From: Pithys albifrons albifrons
Taxonomy: Eukaryota; Chordata; Aves; Passeriformes; Thamnophilidae
Reading direction: 5' to 3'
Assembly (NCBI RefSeq): GCF_047495875.1
Contig: NC_092459.1
Location: 42,334,490 to 42,398,489 of the forward strand
Length of the DNA: 64,000 bases
In this document: piece after piece, positions 1-10,202 of the stretch
How the letters are laid out: the number at the start of each line of letters is the position of its first letter
Position numbering within the stretch: the first letter of the stretch is position 1
Notes under the pieces: model-generated
Seen by the model: only the letters and a program-made list of their open reading frames with translations
The model's database searches: none
Told to the model about the DNA's origin: nothing
Program-made: the position numbers and the translations under genes

Positions 1-1534
1 ATAGACTTCATAAGAGCAGTACTCAAGCCCAATGTTTCTGCTGTACTATGTTTTATTAAATTGTACATTTTATGAATGCACATTTCATTCAAGTGAAGAG
101 TTCAGAAGAAACTTAGATTATGGGAAGCAATCACGGCCTGCAAACATCTTAATATATGTTATGAAATAGAGTTCTTCAAAACAGCGTGATTATCAGTGAG
201 ACAATACTTCTATGGCTATTATCATTCTTTCCAGCTGGATTTGACAATGAATAAACCTCAAATAAGATGTGTTTAACCATAACTGTGACTGCAAATATTG
301 CACATGGTATTGGTTCTGCTAATCTAAAGACTGCAACATAATGTAATAAACACATGTAAAATGCAAATCACCCCTTACCTCCTTCTTCAAAACAAATTAT
401 AGAATACTTTAGGTTGTTCAACCCTCCTACAAATTCTCCACCAATGTAGATTGAATGTAATCTTATTACTAAATTAAATGCCACATTGAGAGCAAATTAG
501 AGAATTACATTCATTGAGTTGAATATTGAAATAAGTGTAGTTGGTGACACATGTCAAGTTCTCACTGTGCCACAATTTTTTATGCTATGGGGAAAAATAT
601 ATGCTATTACCAACACATATGCTTTATTAATCTGTATTATTTGATTATGTGGAAAGAAGTTTAACAAGTCAAAATACTAATTTTTCATTTTGAATGCTAT
701 CTTTAATCAGACTAAACAAAACAGGGCTCAAATCTGAAGCTAAGAGATTTGTTTAATTCAATGGCATTTCAGCTTTCTTTGTCAATGTCTACAAAGGGAA
801 AAAATTATTTACACTTTTCTATTGAAAGTGTTACTTGTAAACTAGAATTCTAAAATGTATGTGAGATGTTGACAGAATAAAACTAGATAATCATAAAAGA
901 AACAGATTTTTTCTATGCATGTTAAAAGCAAGAAGAGTCCAAAATTATCAGAAAAGAGAACATTTTACAGAGTGATTAAATCATCATTATTATATTTAAG
1001 ATTCATCAACTTCATGAGTTACAATCAATTGAATTCCTAGTCATGTTAAATCAGATCCAGAAAGAATATCTTGCAGAAAACTGCAATACAGCTTTTCCTG
1101 ACTCTTTAGTTCTCAGGAAAAGATGCCATAATTGACCTCTCACCATTAGTACACAGGTTGGTTATGTTGTGTGAGATTTTAGTTTTCTTTATTTCTTATT
1201 TTTTTTGCAAGTCAAAAGTACAATAATAATTAGAGCATATTATTGCAACAAGGGAAGACTGTTCAGCAAATTTTATTCCCACAGAGACATAAAACTCTCT
1301 CCTAAAACACCTGTAGCAATTTGAACTTCACTTGATATCCTTTGAAGATCAGTGACATGAAAAAATTTGGTAAAGAAAATTTTCATGCAATTTGCTTCCC
1401 ATGTGCAGAAATTCAAGTGAATTTCCTATTTGATGTTAACAAACAAAGAATATGAGGAACCAAAGCAATTTTACTTGAAACACAAAAAATTATCTTAACA
1501 AATATTTGATCAAGATTTTATCTGAATGTTTATT
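1..1534. other. Unique AT-rich non-coding DNA
   Basis: No open frame of note, no repeat I recognise and no RNA gene is visible. The base composition is AT-rich, with scattered poly-A and poly-T runs such as the T-run near 1198-1206. It ends at the target-site duplication of the SINE composite. Confidence 0.6.
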
Positions 1535-1546
1535 TCATGACATAAT

Positions 1547-1910
1547 GAATATGTATGGCCAAACTTCGCAAATGAAGATTTGGGCAGGGCTCTCCCCACA
1601 TGGGTGTGCCCTTCCAGCTTGCGCAGTGGATTTTTTAGGTGAGGCACAGCGTGCACAGAACTGGCCCCACCGTTTAAGTTCTGAAGTCCATCTGCCATGG
1701 CCGAGCGAGCTTGGACAGTGACAGTGAAGTCCTCAGGACTGTCACAGCACCCGGTACTAACCGGGGCTGACCCTGCTGAACATCTGAGATGTGACGGGAT
1801 CGGATGGCAGGGAGGCATTGAACTGCCCAGTATGGTCTCCACTGAGACTTGAACTCACGACCTTGTGATCCAGAGTCCGGAGTGCTCACCATTACACCAC
1901 ACAACCGCCC
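1547..1910 (-). mobile_element. Full-length tRNA-derived SINE
   Basis: On the minus strand the element begins with gggcggttgtgtggtgtaat and carries a Pol III A-box-like segment (tggtgtaatgg) and a B-box-like segment (gagttcaagtctc, plus coordinates 1844-1856). The spacing is that of a tRNA. The region around the anticodon (ggactctgg) resembles tRNA-Gln or a related tRNA, but the anticodon stem no longer pairs well, so this is a tRNA-like head and not a tRNA gene. A body of about 100 bp follows, then a tail shared with the copy at 1984-2171. SINEs have no protein; Pol III transcribes them and a LINE partner moves them, and the partner here is not identified. Confidence 0.7.
1844..1899 (-). promoter_or_regulatory. 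Internal Pol III promoter of the SINE (A and B boxes)
   Basis: The A-box-like tggtgtaatgg lies near 1888-1898 and the B-box-like gagttcaagtctc at 1844-1856, both read on the minus strand. The separation is typical of a type 2 tRNA promoter. Whether it is still active cannot be told from sequence. Confidence 0.6.
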
Positions 1911-1983
1911 AAAAATGGGTTTAAAGTGGTTATATTGGTTATATTTGTGAATAGAACCCTCTGCTGTGCACAATCCAATTAGC

Positions 1984-2171
1984 TGTATGTATGTATGGCC
2001 AAACTTCGTGAACGAAGATTTGGGAAGGGCTCTCCCCAGGTGGGGGTGTGCCCTTCGAGCCTGTGCAGTGGATTTTTTAGGTGAGGCACAGCGTGCGCAG
2101 AACTGGCCCGATCGTTTAAGTCCCAAGGTCCATTTGCCATGGCCGAGCAAGCTTGGGCATTGACAGGGAAG
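1984..2171 (-). mobile_element. 5'-truncated SINE or LINE tail copy, outer part of the composite
   Basis: This is the second copy of the tail found at 1547-1728, in the same orientation. It stops at the right-hand 12-bp duplication, at a point where the other copy continues into its body, so it is 5'-truncated. Its 3' end on the minus strand is a catacatacatac-type repeat. It could come from the SINE or from the partner LINE, because only the shared tail is present. Confidence 0.65.
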
Positions 2172-2183
2172 TCATGACATAAT

Positions 2184-3647
2184 ATTGCAAAACCTTATCA
2201 TATGCTATGTTTAAAGCTCTCCCTTCCATGGAAACTTGCAATATGAAGGGGTATTTTTGAGGATATAAAGTTTGCCTGCAATTTTTGCTAGTTTTTTTCA
2301 TTATTTAAAACAAAATCTGTAGATACAAGGATTATGATAAAATAATAATTTCATAGTGTAATTTCATTTATATGTCATTCAAAATAATTTCTCACATGAG
2401 GATACATTCACTTTTCACATTTGAGAATTTCATTCTTGTAGTATTTTATACACAGATCATATACAAAAGTTAAAATTATTTAAAACCTTGCACTCAATTT
2501 CTCACATTGAATGTTATCATCTGAGTCATAAATATTACTTACAAAGGAAAAATAAAATCCTTTTTTATGTTTTGGGGTTTTTTTACTATCAAGTAGGTAT
2601 GGAACCATGAAGGAAAAGTTAGTTCTCATCTTATTATACTCTATTTAATATTTAACTCTATTATCCTTGTTTCAATACAGTAACATTTCACGTTTCAGAA
2701 AAGATCATCACGAGGCTTGCAATTATTGTAATAATTTCCTTATATTTCAGAGTTTGCTATCATAAGTAAGAGGCTTCCTTTCCAGTTTTTCAGGGAAAAG
2801 GGATTCTTTTTTTAGTAAGCCTTCAAAATAAGGGCTCACAAGGTCATTTCTGTAGCTAGTTGTTTAAAAAGAGATTTTTCTTTCCTCTCTTAAACACGTT
2901 TGAATGAAAGGCACAGTGCTAAAAATGGCTAATCTATGATAATGATCAGACAATAATCCCAGTGAGCAAGGGATGAGAAACAAAGAGTAAGAAAGGGTAA
3001 AGAAGAGAAAAATAAAGCAATGATAAAGTATTAAAAATGAAAGAAAAAAGAATACATCAGTGCAGCACAACTGATAATTTAACTGAAATTTAAAAAGGAA
3101 AATGCTTGATCATGTCACTTGATCAACTTGCTTCAGGTGGGATGTCGTCAGACTTTTAAAAGCACATAGGATTTCACTGTGCCTAAGTCCCTAAAGTTGT
3201 GCATTGTGATTCATGCTCTCACAATAAACTGTTCTAAGCTCTGATCTCTTTCACATGGTATTTTTACAAAGCAACTTTATTTTTTGAGCAAATACTTGCA
3301 GCTATGTCTAGAGCAGGGCCCTAAGCAGTGGAGGGGCTGGCGCAGCACTACACAGCTAAACAAATGGCTAAACATTTGTTGCAGGTGTAAGGATGGAAAT
3401 CTGGCATGGTTTGGGGCAGGGCCAGATGGCACCCTCCCAGACAAATCATGGGTAAGTTAGAAGGGTTAGTGCAGGTCAGATATCATTCCTAAAAGGAATG
3501 AAAGTTGCCTCATTTCAGAGGCTGGGACAGTTTAATCCTATAACCAAAGCCATTGACTATAGTCTGACAGTTGGAATAAGCATTAAAGAGTCTCTTTTCT
3601 ATATTGTTTACTATTACACATGCAATATACTTCCCTTGTATATCAGC
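2184..3647. other. Non-coding DNA, no recognised element
   Basis: AT-rich with no convincing coding frame. The part at about 3310-3470 is richer in GC (blocks such as ggggctggcgcagcac) but matches nothing I recognise. The region 3000-3060 is purine-rich. The right edge is the duplication of the next LTR. Confidence 0.5.
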
Positions 3648-3837
3648 AGATTGTAAATAGCCCACCGATACAGTGGAGAGGTTTCTGCCTCCAGGAGCCA
3701 GGCTAGGAAAGCGACAAGCAGGGCTCCCTAGGATCAGGCCCCCTAGAAGCGAGGTCGGCTCCTCCCGCCCCCGGCCTGGCGACCGTCCCGAACGGAACAA
3801 GCCCACACTTGCCAGGAGTCCACGAGGAAAAGCCAAG

Positions 3838-3843
3838 TTTATT
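3838..3843 (-). terminator. LTR polyadenylation signal aataaa
   Basis: The minus strand reads gcggcaataaacttgg here. It lies about 190 bp before the LTR 3' end, so the LTR would have a long R plus U5. Confidence 0.5.
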
Positions 3844-3900
3844 GCCGCGTGCTAGCTTTTGAGGAGAGCATGGGAATTCCCCGGATGTAGGCGGGGAAGA

Positions 3901-3990
3901 GGGGCGGAGACGGGGCGGAGTAACACAGTTCATTGGGTACATGCAAACGAAGGGAAGGAGGGAGAGGAGGAGCGGCAAAAGGACCAATGG
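3901..3990 (-). promoter_or_regulatory. Putative LTR promoter region: GC boxes and CCAAT motifs
   Basis: Two ggggcgg boxes lie at 3901-3907 and 3912-3918. A minus-strand ccaat lies at 3932-3936 and an inverted one at 3984-3988. All are 60-150 bp upstream, on the minus strand, of the LTR poly-A signal. I see no TATA box. This would be a GC-rich retroviral U3 promoter. Confidence 0.45.
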
Positions 3991-4458
3991 GAGAATGAGA
4001 TGGGCGGGGAAAGTCTACCGTAGGGCTTCAGGCACTTCGAGGTGGGGACAGCCCCCGCCCGGGCTCCAGCAGCGCCTCATGGGCGGCTCCGCCGGCAACC
4101 ACCCTCATGGCCGGGTCGGGCCAGGACAGGGGGGATGCGACCCGCAGGGTTTTGTGGGAAGAGGGAACTTGGACAAGGAACTACCAAGGGAAAAACAACC
4201 AAGGTAGACACATTGGGGTGTATAACATTCAAACTGGGGAAACATCAATATAGGGTGTGAACATTAGAGTCCTTATAAATCTCTCGCAGAGCTTCCATAT
4301 TTGGGGAGCCGGGTTCCTGGACTTCGGTGTCCTCGTCTATCCATCTCTTGTAGTATTTTTGCCAGTGTATAAACCCTGGGTCTCCTCCGACACCTGTATG
4401 CAGCACCAGTTTCTGAGAAGCACTGGAGCAGTAATGCCATTTTGTTTGTTTACAAGAT

Positions 4459-6582
4459 TTTCAGTGATGAAATCTTAACAAGCTCACCCTGAGTTTTCTT
4501 GGTGCTTAGGGGAAAACTGTCTGACAGAGCACCATGAATGTGATATATAATTCATGCAGATTACATGTTTCTGTAAGAAACAAGTTAGCTAGGGCTGTAT
4601 TCTTGATTTCATCATCTCTTTTCCAAAAGTAAAATCTTAATTTAGGTACAAGGAGATAATTGAAAAAAACAATGAAAAATTAAACTGATGTGGAACTAAA
4701 AATCAAAAAAGGCTGAAACATAAAGTACAGAAAGTGGAGATTTGCAGCATTTCCATATTAGCAATGTATTATTCCAAATAATGTGCAAATTAAGAACTAT
4801 TCACTAAAGGCATCTATGAATAATCTAAAACTGTAAATAATTTCAAGCTTTTTGTAATTTGATAAACCACAGGTCATGGTAAAAAAAGTTTGTTATCTAG
4901 GCGGCTGTGTGGCTTACCATAGAAGGCAGAGTTCTAACCTACCACTAAAGTGAAGAGATTTAGTTAGATACACCATCTTCATTAGAGCTGTTTAATTTAA
5001 GACTCTGAAATTTATTCTTGTCTCCTAGTTTACACAAGAAAACATTATTAACTGTCTTCAACTGCAGTAGAGCAATTCTTACAGGAGAGTACTTATTCTC
5101 TGAATTTAGAGAACCTTTCACAACTCAGTGTTAAAATAAAAATGAGAGCCTCTTAAAGCTATAGGAAAGATCATTCACATTCAGTGAAAATTAGTTTCTT
5201 TCTCCACATTTAAACGTACACTTGTGCCACCATCCTCTTAGTTTTCAAATATATTAGTAAGCTACCATGCAATTTTTCTTCACTGTATTTCCTGTTTTAT
5301 TATTGTCTCTGCATACTTTTGTCTGTGTGTATATTTATATATATAATCTCTAACACAAAAAAGTCAATTGCAGAAAAATAGGAATGCTACATTTAAGGTG
5401 TTGGCATAAAACTTTATAAGATACTCATAAATACAGCTGCTATTTTATAGATGTATAAAGAATGTGCATCATGAACAGAATGTATTCAAAGAATGTTTAC
5501 CTCCTGACTTTGCTGAAGTTTAGAGAAAAAAGATGCTAAAGCTCTGCCAAGATAACACATATTATTCAAAGACACGTAACAGTTTCTAAAAAATACAAAA
5601 ATCTCTTTGTGTTGGAAAAGAATAATTGATTTTATTTGTGCTCCAGCTAATTTTGTTACAATGTAAAAAGTCTGATCCACTCAGAATTTTCCATCCAAAT
5701 AAGGGACTTCAATTATCACTGTGGAAAAGAGTTGACCTTCAAAGCTGATATATGGAAACCCCTCATTTGTCAGTCTATACTTGAATGTCAATACTAAATG
5801 GTATTCCAGTGAGAGGAGACCTTGGTTGAGGAAGGAAAATTCTAAGCCTGACAAAAGACAATTTCTTTTACAGCAAATGGAAAATCATTTACCCATGTTT
5901 AAGATTTTATATTTGTGATATTTCAGTTATAACAGCTGGGTTCAACAGAATGTGGTTTTATTTTGGTTTTGCTAATGGGGTATAGAAATGGTAAGGAACA
6001 AATCATGCAAAAGGGAAGAGGAACAAAGAGGTAAGAAATCATAACTGCTGTTGCTTAACGTAACTGTAGTAGTTCATATCAGTTCATTTGTAACTGAAAC
6101 TGATTTAAGAACCTTCACATAATGAAGAGAAAGAACCCACAAGAAATCTTGTAAATATGTTGAATTTCACTACCAGATTTAAGCAAATGGCCATTTAACA
6201 CAGTCCTAAATGTTAAGCAATCTGCATATAAGGTTTTAAATTTATACTTTTTATGTAAAGACTAAGAAATATCCTCTTCCTAGGCCTAGTTGTTTCTGGA
6301 ATAGTTTATGAGCATGACGCTGAATTGTCAAGTTAGTAGTCATGTCTCCCTGCCATGTTTTGCAACAAAAAACTAATTCTGATACTCAGTGACATGTATG
6401 GACCCAAGAAAGACCAAGGTCAGACCCAAGACATTCAGAGTCCCATTGCCCAGGCAGAATGATAAGAAAAAAATTGGCCTTTTATTCATTTTGTCTTTGT
6501 CTTACTTCTATTTAACAATATAAATATTTGCCCTTACTGGTTTAGCCAGCAAGCATCTTTTTAAAAGAATATAACTCTCATT
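4459..6582. other. Unique AT-rich non-coding DNA
   Basis: No repeat family or coding frame is recognised over about 2.1 kb. There is a short TA-rich stretch near 5330-5345. Confidence 0.55.
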
Positions 6583-6662
6583 AGAATCACAGAATCATGG
6601 AATTATTAAGTTTGGAAAAGACCTCCAAGATCATCAAGTCCAACCTGTGACCAGTCACCACC

Positions 6663-7253
6663 TGTTATCGTTTGAGCTGGCAAAATGCCAACTGCCTGGT
6701 ACCCAGTCAAAAAGTCCACTCCCAGAGCAGGAGAGTGAGGGAAAACAGCAGAAACGAGGCTTTAGACACAGTGAGGTTTTTATATTTATACAGAGAAGAG
6801 GAGAGCTTAACACAGAATATGAAATAGCACATAGTGACAGAAAACAACAACAGGCTCACCGAGGTTGCCCCAGCTAACAGGTGAAACTCCAAACCAACCA
6901 AACCCCCTCCCCAAAGGAAACCTCCCAGCAAGAGGGAAAGAGGAATTAACAGGAATGTGCTCACGTCCCCGGCTAAACAGACGTGCCGACCGGCAGCAGG
7001 GCCTGATATCAGCAGTCAGGGAGCGGGAACCGTCCTGGTCAGAAGCATGGACCGAAGAGAGAGCCAGACTCCTCCCACCTTGCTTGTTATACTCCCCGAC
7101 ACTTCCTGATGATGTCAGAGGATATGAAATACCTCTTTGGCTGCTTAAGTCAGATGATACCTGTCCCCTCTAATCTGTGTCACAACCTTTGAGGCCTGCT
7201 AAAAACTGAGGCCTAAATGGGGACCTATGCTGACTAAAGCCAAAACTACTACA
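6663..7253 (-). mobile_element. ERVL-type solo LTR, 591 bp, nested in CR1
   Basis: A perfect 5-bp duplication ccacc flanks the element at 6658-6662 and 7254-7258. On the minus strand it starts tgtagtagttttggc and ends cgataaca, the TG...CA pattern of avian ERVL-type LTRs. A TATA-like box (gtataaatataaaaa) lies on the minus strand at about 6776-6791. No internal retroviral sequence is present, so it is a solo LTR. The 5-bp duplication agrees with ERVL; the exact subfamily is not determined. Confidence 0.87.
6776..6791 (-). promoter_or_regulatory. TATA-like box in the solo LTR
   Basis: The minus strand reads gtataaatataaaaacc, about 110 bp before the LTR 3' end. It could be the core promoter. 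Another weaker candidate (gtataac) lies further upstream near 7086-7094. Confidence 0.4.
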
Positions 7254-7707
7254 CCACCTTATCAACTAGACCATGGCAGTTAAGTGTTACATTCAGATAT
7301 TTCTTGACCATTCCAGAGATGCTGAATCCACCACCTCCCTGGGCAGCCCAATCCAATGTTTAACAATTTCCATGACAAAATTCTTCCTGATTTCCAACCT
7401 GAACTTCCCCTGGCAGTGTTTGAGGTTATGTCCTCTCGTCCTGTCACTAGTTGCCTGGCAGAAAAAGCCAATCCCCATCTTGCTACAACCTCCTTTCAGG
7501 TAGTTGTGAGAGCAATAAAGTCACCTCTGAGCCTCATTTTCTCCAGGCTAAACAACTGCAGCTTCCTCAACCACTCCTCATAAGACTCACTCTCTAGACC
7601 CTTCACCAGCAACATTGCCCTGGTCATGACTTGCTCCAGCACCTCAATGTGTTTCTTGCAGTGAGGCACTGTCTCGGTTTGAGGGGAAAAAACCAAAATG
7701 TTTTACC

Positions 7708-7749
7708 CACAAGCAGGGGAGGGGCCTCCACAAGCAGGGGAGGGGCCTC
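7708..7749. repeat. 21-bp direct repeat inside the LTR
   Basis: The unit aagcaggggaggggcctcc starts at 7711 and again at 7732, period 21. It lies near one end of the LTR and may be family-specific. Confidence 0.7.
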
Positions 7750-7818
7750 CTCCACGATAATCACACCACTCTTTATCAAATTTAAGAAAAGGAATTTTAA
7801 TACAAGAAGGATAACTGC

Positions 7819-7837
7819 TATATATATATATATATAT
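7819..7837. repeat. (TA)n microsatellite inside the LTR
   Basis: A short pure TA run. It lies within the 7670-8395 LTR. Confidence 0.8.
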
Positions 7838-8453
7838 GTAAACAGACTAGTGCAACCCACTTCCCCAACACCACAAGAGAGGAAAAAAACCCCAAAAAAA
7901 CAACAACAAAACCCTGCAGGTTTTTTCTCCGGGAGAAAAGGTTATACTTAAGTGTCCTTGTCACAGCCCGGCTGGCTGCAGAGTGAGTTTCAGTTCCTCT
8001 CCAGCGAGACAGACAAGCAGTGGGCTTTCAGATGGACTCAGTCTCTTCCCCCTGTGTTCCCCGTCCAAGAAGAAGAAAGGTACGAGCAACCAGCAGCAAA
8101 TCCAAGGCAGGCAACAGCAGCAGCACGGCACGAAAAGTAGTCCGAGGTGGGCAGCGGCAAAACAGCCAGGAAAAACCCCAGCAGTAACCAGCAGGGCAGC
8201 CTGCCTCCTTCGAGCCCCCACTCCCCCGTTCCGCCGAGCCAAGACTGGGGAGAATATCCAAAAAAAAAAAAAACAAAAGAGACAAACCTGCCCCCACCCC
8301 AGCGATCAACAGTTAACTGCTTCTTTTGTTAACCGCTGGCCTGGGCAGTTAAGTGGCAGGGGAGAGAATTTACATAATAATCCCAAACTACAACAGGCAC
8401 CCAGAAGTGGACACAGCACTTGAGGCGCTCACCACTGCTGAGTAAAGAGGGAC

Positions 8454-9539
8454 TTCCCATTTGCCCTATCAGGAAATGTATTTTAAGAGTAAAATAAATT
8501 ACAGACTTTTAAATTAATATATGCAGAGAAAACAACCGTAGGTTCCACTTTTGCGAGGCTGGAGAGATTCTGAAAGTGATTTTTATGTTGCTCCAGTTAA
8601 TTATAATCATTATTATTTATGTCTTTCACTGTACTTTATAAGAATCAAGCATTTAACTTGTCCTTTTCAGTTTCTGACTTTTCCACTTGGTCATATGATT
8701 GAATACATGATCATATTAAATACATATTTCAGAATTTATCTTGGCCCATTCAAAAAATTTGGATGAAAATGTTTAGTTTAAAATTTCTATTACCTACTTT
8801 TGTACTCCTTTCTCACAGACATAATAAATTTGTTCTCTCAAGTTGTTTCATGAATAAATTCAGTCAAGAAACAAAACTCTTGAAATGCTTCTGAAATGCT
8901 GGTTTTAGAACAACCTTCTCTAAAGTCACTGCCTGTTTTTGTTTTTTTCCTTGTTTTATTTTTTTCCCATTTGAAAAACCTGCTTCAGTTTTGCCATCTC
9001 TTTTTGGAAGGAAAGAAAACAATCTTCCGAAACCAAAATTTCTCTTAATCACTTATTACTAATTCCATGGAAAACTTCCAGAACAAAGTCACTATAAAAA
9101 ATATGGATTGAGAAGCAGTGGATTGTAAGTTTAATAACAGAAACAAAATTTTTAAAATATACAAACCTAATGGGCTAAGCTAGGAAGCAAAGTACCTTCA
9201 GCTGAGACTGCAGCAGCATGTGAATATAATTTTCCAAAGAAGACAAAAGTCAACAGGATATTGGTATTTATTAAATGAGTCTTCTGATGAGGAGATGCTA
9301 TCCCATTGGATGGATGGTAGAGAAAGGAATTGCTTTAAATAGGGCATGTGGAAAATTGTGATTTATATATGGTTTGAATACACTAAGTTGTAAGAATCAC
9401 AAATCTCAAGTGCTGAACTTTTCAATAGCTTGGGATATCATTAGAAAGGTCTCAAAATTAAAAAAAAAAAGCCATTCAAGTAATGAAAGATAATAAACAA
9501 TTTTGGTTACAAGTTAGCTATTTTCCAGTTTTCAGACTT
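8454..9539. other. Unique AT-rich non-coding DNA
   Basis: Nothing recognised between the two CR1 elements. T-rich and A-rich runs lie at 8936-8970 and 9459-9470. Confidence 0.5.
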
Positions 9540-10202
9540 TTGGATTGACAAGAGGTTGAACATGAGCCAGCAATGTGCCCAGGTGGCCCAGAAGGCCAGT
9601 GGGATCCTGGCCTGTACCAAGAATAGTGTGGCCAGCAGGACGAGGGAAGTGATCCTTCCCCTGTACTCAGCATTGGTGAGGCCACACCTTGAGTATTGTG
9701 TTCAGTTTTGGGCTCCTTCATTCAGGAAAGATATTGAGGTACTGGAGCAGGTCTAGAGAAAAGCAATGAGGCTGGTGAAAGGACTTGAGCACAAGTCCTA
9801 TGAGGAAAGGCTGAGGGACTTGGGGTTGTTTAGCCTGGAGAAGAAGAGGCTCAGGGGAGACTATCGCTCTCTACAACTACCTAAAAGAATATTGTAGTCA
9901 GGTGGAGATTGGTCTCTTCTCTCAGGCAACCAACATTAGGACAAGAGGGCACGGGCTTAAGCTCTGCCAGAGGAGGTTTAGGTTGGCTATCAGGAAGAAG
10001 TTCTTTACAGAGAGAGTGGTCAGACATTGGAATAGCCTGCCCAGGGAGGTGGTGGATTCTCCGAGCCTGAAGGTTTTTAAGGTGAGACTGGACGTGGCAC
10101 CGAGTGCCATGATCTAGTAATCAAAGGGGGGTTGGATTAAGGGTTGGACTTGATGATCTCGAACGTCTCTTCCAACCCAACTGATTCTATGATTTTGTGA
10201 CT
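9540..10202 (+). mobile_element. CR1 LINE, 5'-truncated, 3' end of the reverse transcriptase ORF and 3' UTR
   Basis: The left edge is the last part of the CR1 ORF2 frame. Residues such as [14 protein letters not shown] and QFWAP (about 9645-9715) are the usual CR1 C-terminal motif. The frame stops with tag near 9754. A second frame at 9902-10117 holds the later CR1 segment with [11 protein letters not shown], so the element is broken by a stop and a frame change. The 3' end has cttccaacccaa followed by attctatgatt at about 10170-10195. It is a dead copy and looks younger than the CR1 at 27 kb because it is less diverged. Confidence 0.93.

Larger units (their letters stand above)
1535..2183 (-). 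mobile_element. Composite SINE insertion with 12-bp target-site duplication
   Basis: The 12-mer tcatgacataat occurs at 1535-1546 and again at 2172-2183, so the 625 bp between them (1547-2171) arrived as one insertion. Read on the minus strand the order is: a 5'-truncated tail copy (2171 to about 1984), about 75 bp of AT-rich sequence (about 1983-1911), a tRNA-like head (1910 to about 1833), a body, then a second, complete tail (about 1728 to 1547). The two tails are about 85-90% alike by eye and both end in an ATAC-type short repeat. This fits a non-LTR element tail of the RTE type, but that family assignment is inference. The inner 75 bp looks like flanking DNA carried along when a transcript of one copy ran through into a neighbouring SINE. 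Confidence 0.75.
3652..4454 (-). mobile_element. Solo LTR of an endogenous retrovirus, 803 bp
   Basis: The element starts tgtaaat and ends gtttaca on the plus strand, giving TG...CA ends with a 6-bp terminal inverted repeat (tgtaaa / tttaca). The 4-bp sequence agat flanks it at 3648-3651 and 4455-4458. Minus orientation is chosen because an aataaa signal lies on that strand at 3838-3843, and GC boxes and CCAAT motifs lie upstream of it at 3901-3990. There is no gag, pol or env on either side, so this is a solo LTR left after recombination of two LTRs. A 4-bp duplication is more usual for gamma/ERV1-type elements than for ERVL, but the family is inference. A frame of about 68 codons on the minus strand (about 4447 to 4245) lies wholly inside the LTR and I do not regard it as a gene. 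Confidence 0.8.
7670..8395 (-). mobile_element. ERVL-type solo LTR, 726 bp, nested in the same CR1
   Basis: A perfect 5-bp duplication ggcac flanks it at 7665-7669 and 8396-8400. The plus-strand ends are tgtctcgg...ctacaaca, giving TG...CA. Minus orientation is preferred because the minus strand starts tgttgtagtttgggatta, which resembles the 5' ends of bird ERVL LTRs, but no clear poly-A signal settles it. Inside are a 21-bp direct repeat (7711-7749), a (TA)n run (7819-7837) and an A-run near 8260-8272. No internal viral sequence is present. Confidence 0.82.
6583..8453 (-). mobile_element. CR1 LINE 3' part, interrupted by two solo LTRs
   Basis: Three pieces join into one CR1 on the minus strand: 6583-6662, 7254-7669 and 8396-8453. 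The left edge is the CR1 3' end (agaatcacagaatcatgg, then aagacctccaagatcatcaa). The middle piece carries the standard CR1 3' region that includes cctgggcagccc and cctctcgtcctgtcac. Deleting each LTR and one copy of its 5-bp duplication restores the normal CR1 order across both breaks. The element is 5'-truncated at about 8453, as is usual for CR1. No intact reading frame remains. Confidence 0.88.

Noticed and set aside
1833..1910. A tRNA gene on the minus strand
   Set aside because: The A and B boxes are present, but the anticodon stem does not pair and the sequence continues into a SINE body and tail with a target duplication around the unit.
4245..4447. A minus-strand frame of about 68 codons that might be the end of a retroviral gene
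   Set aside because: It lies wholly inside the LTR as defined by its inverted ends and duplication, so it is U3 sequence and not an internal gene.
4860..4950. A tRNA-like piece (ggcggctgtgtggctt)
   Set aside because: No B box or tRNA fold follows, and no SINE tail or duplication is seen.
7983..8423. A 146-residue plus-strand frame
   Set aside because: It lies within the solo LTR at 7670-8395 and is a low-complexity shadow, with Lys, Gln and Ser runs.
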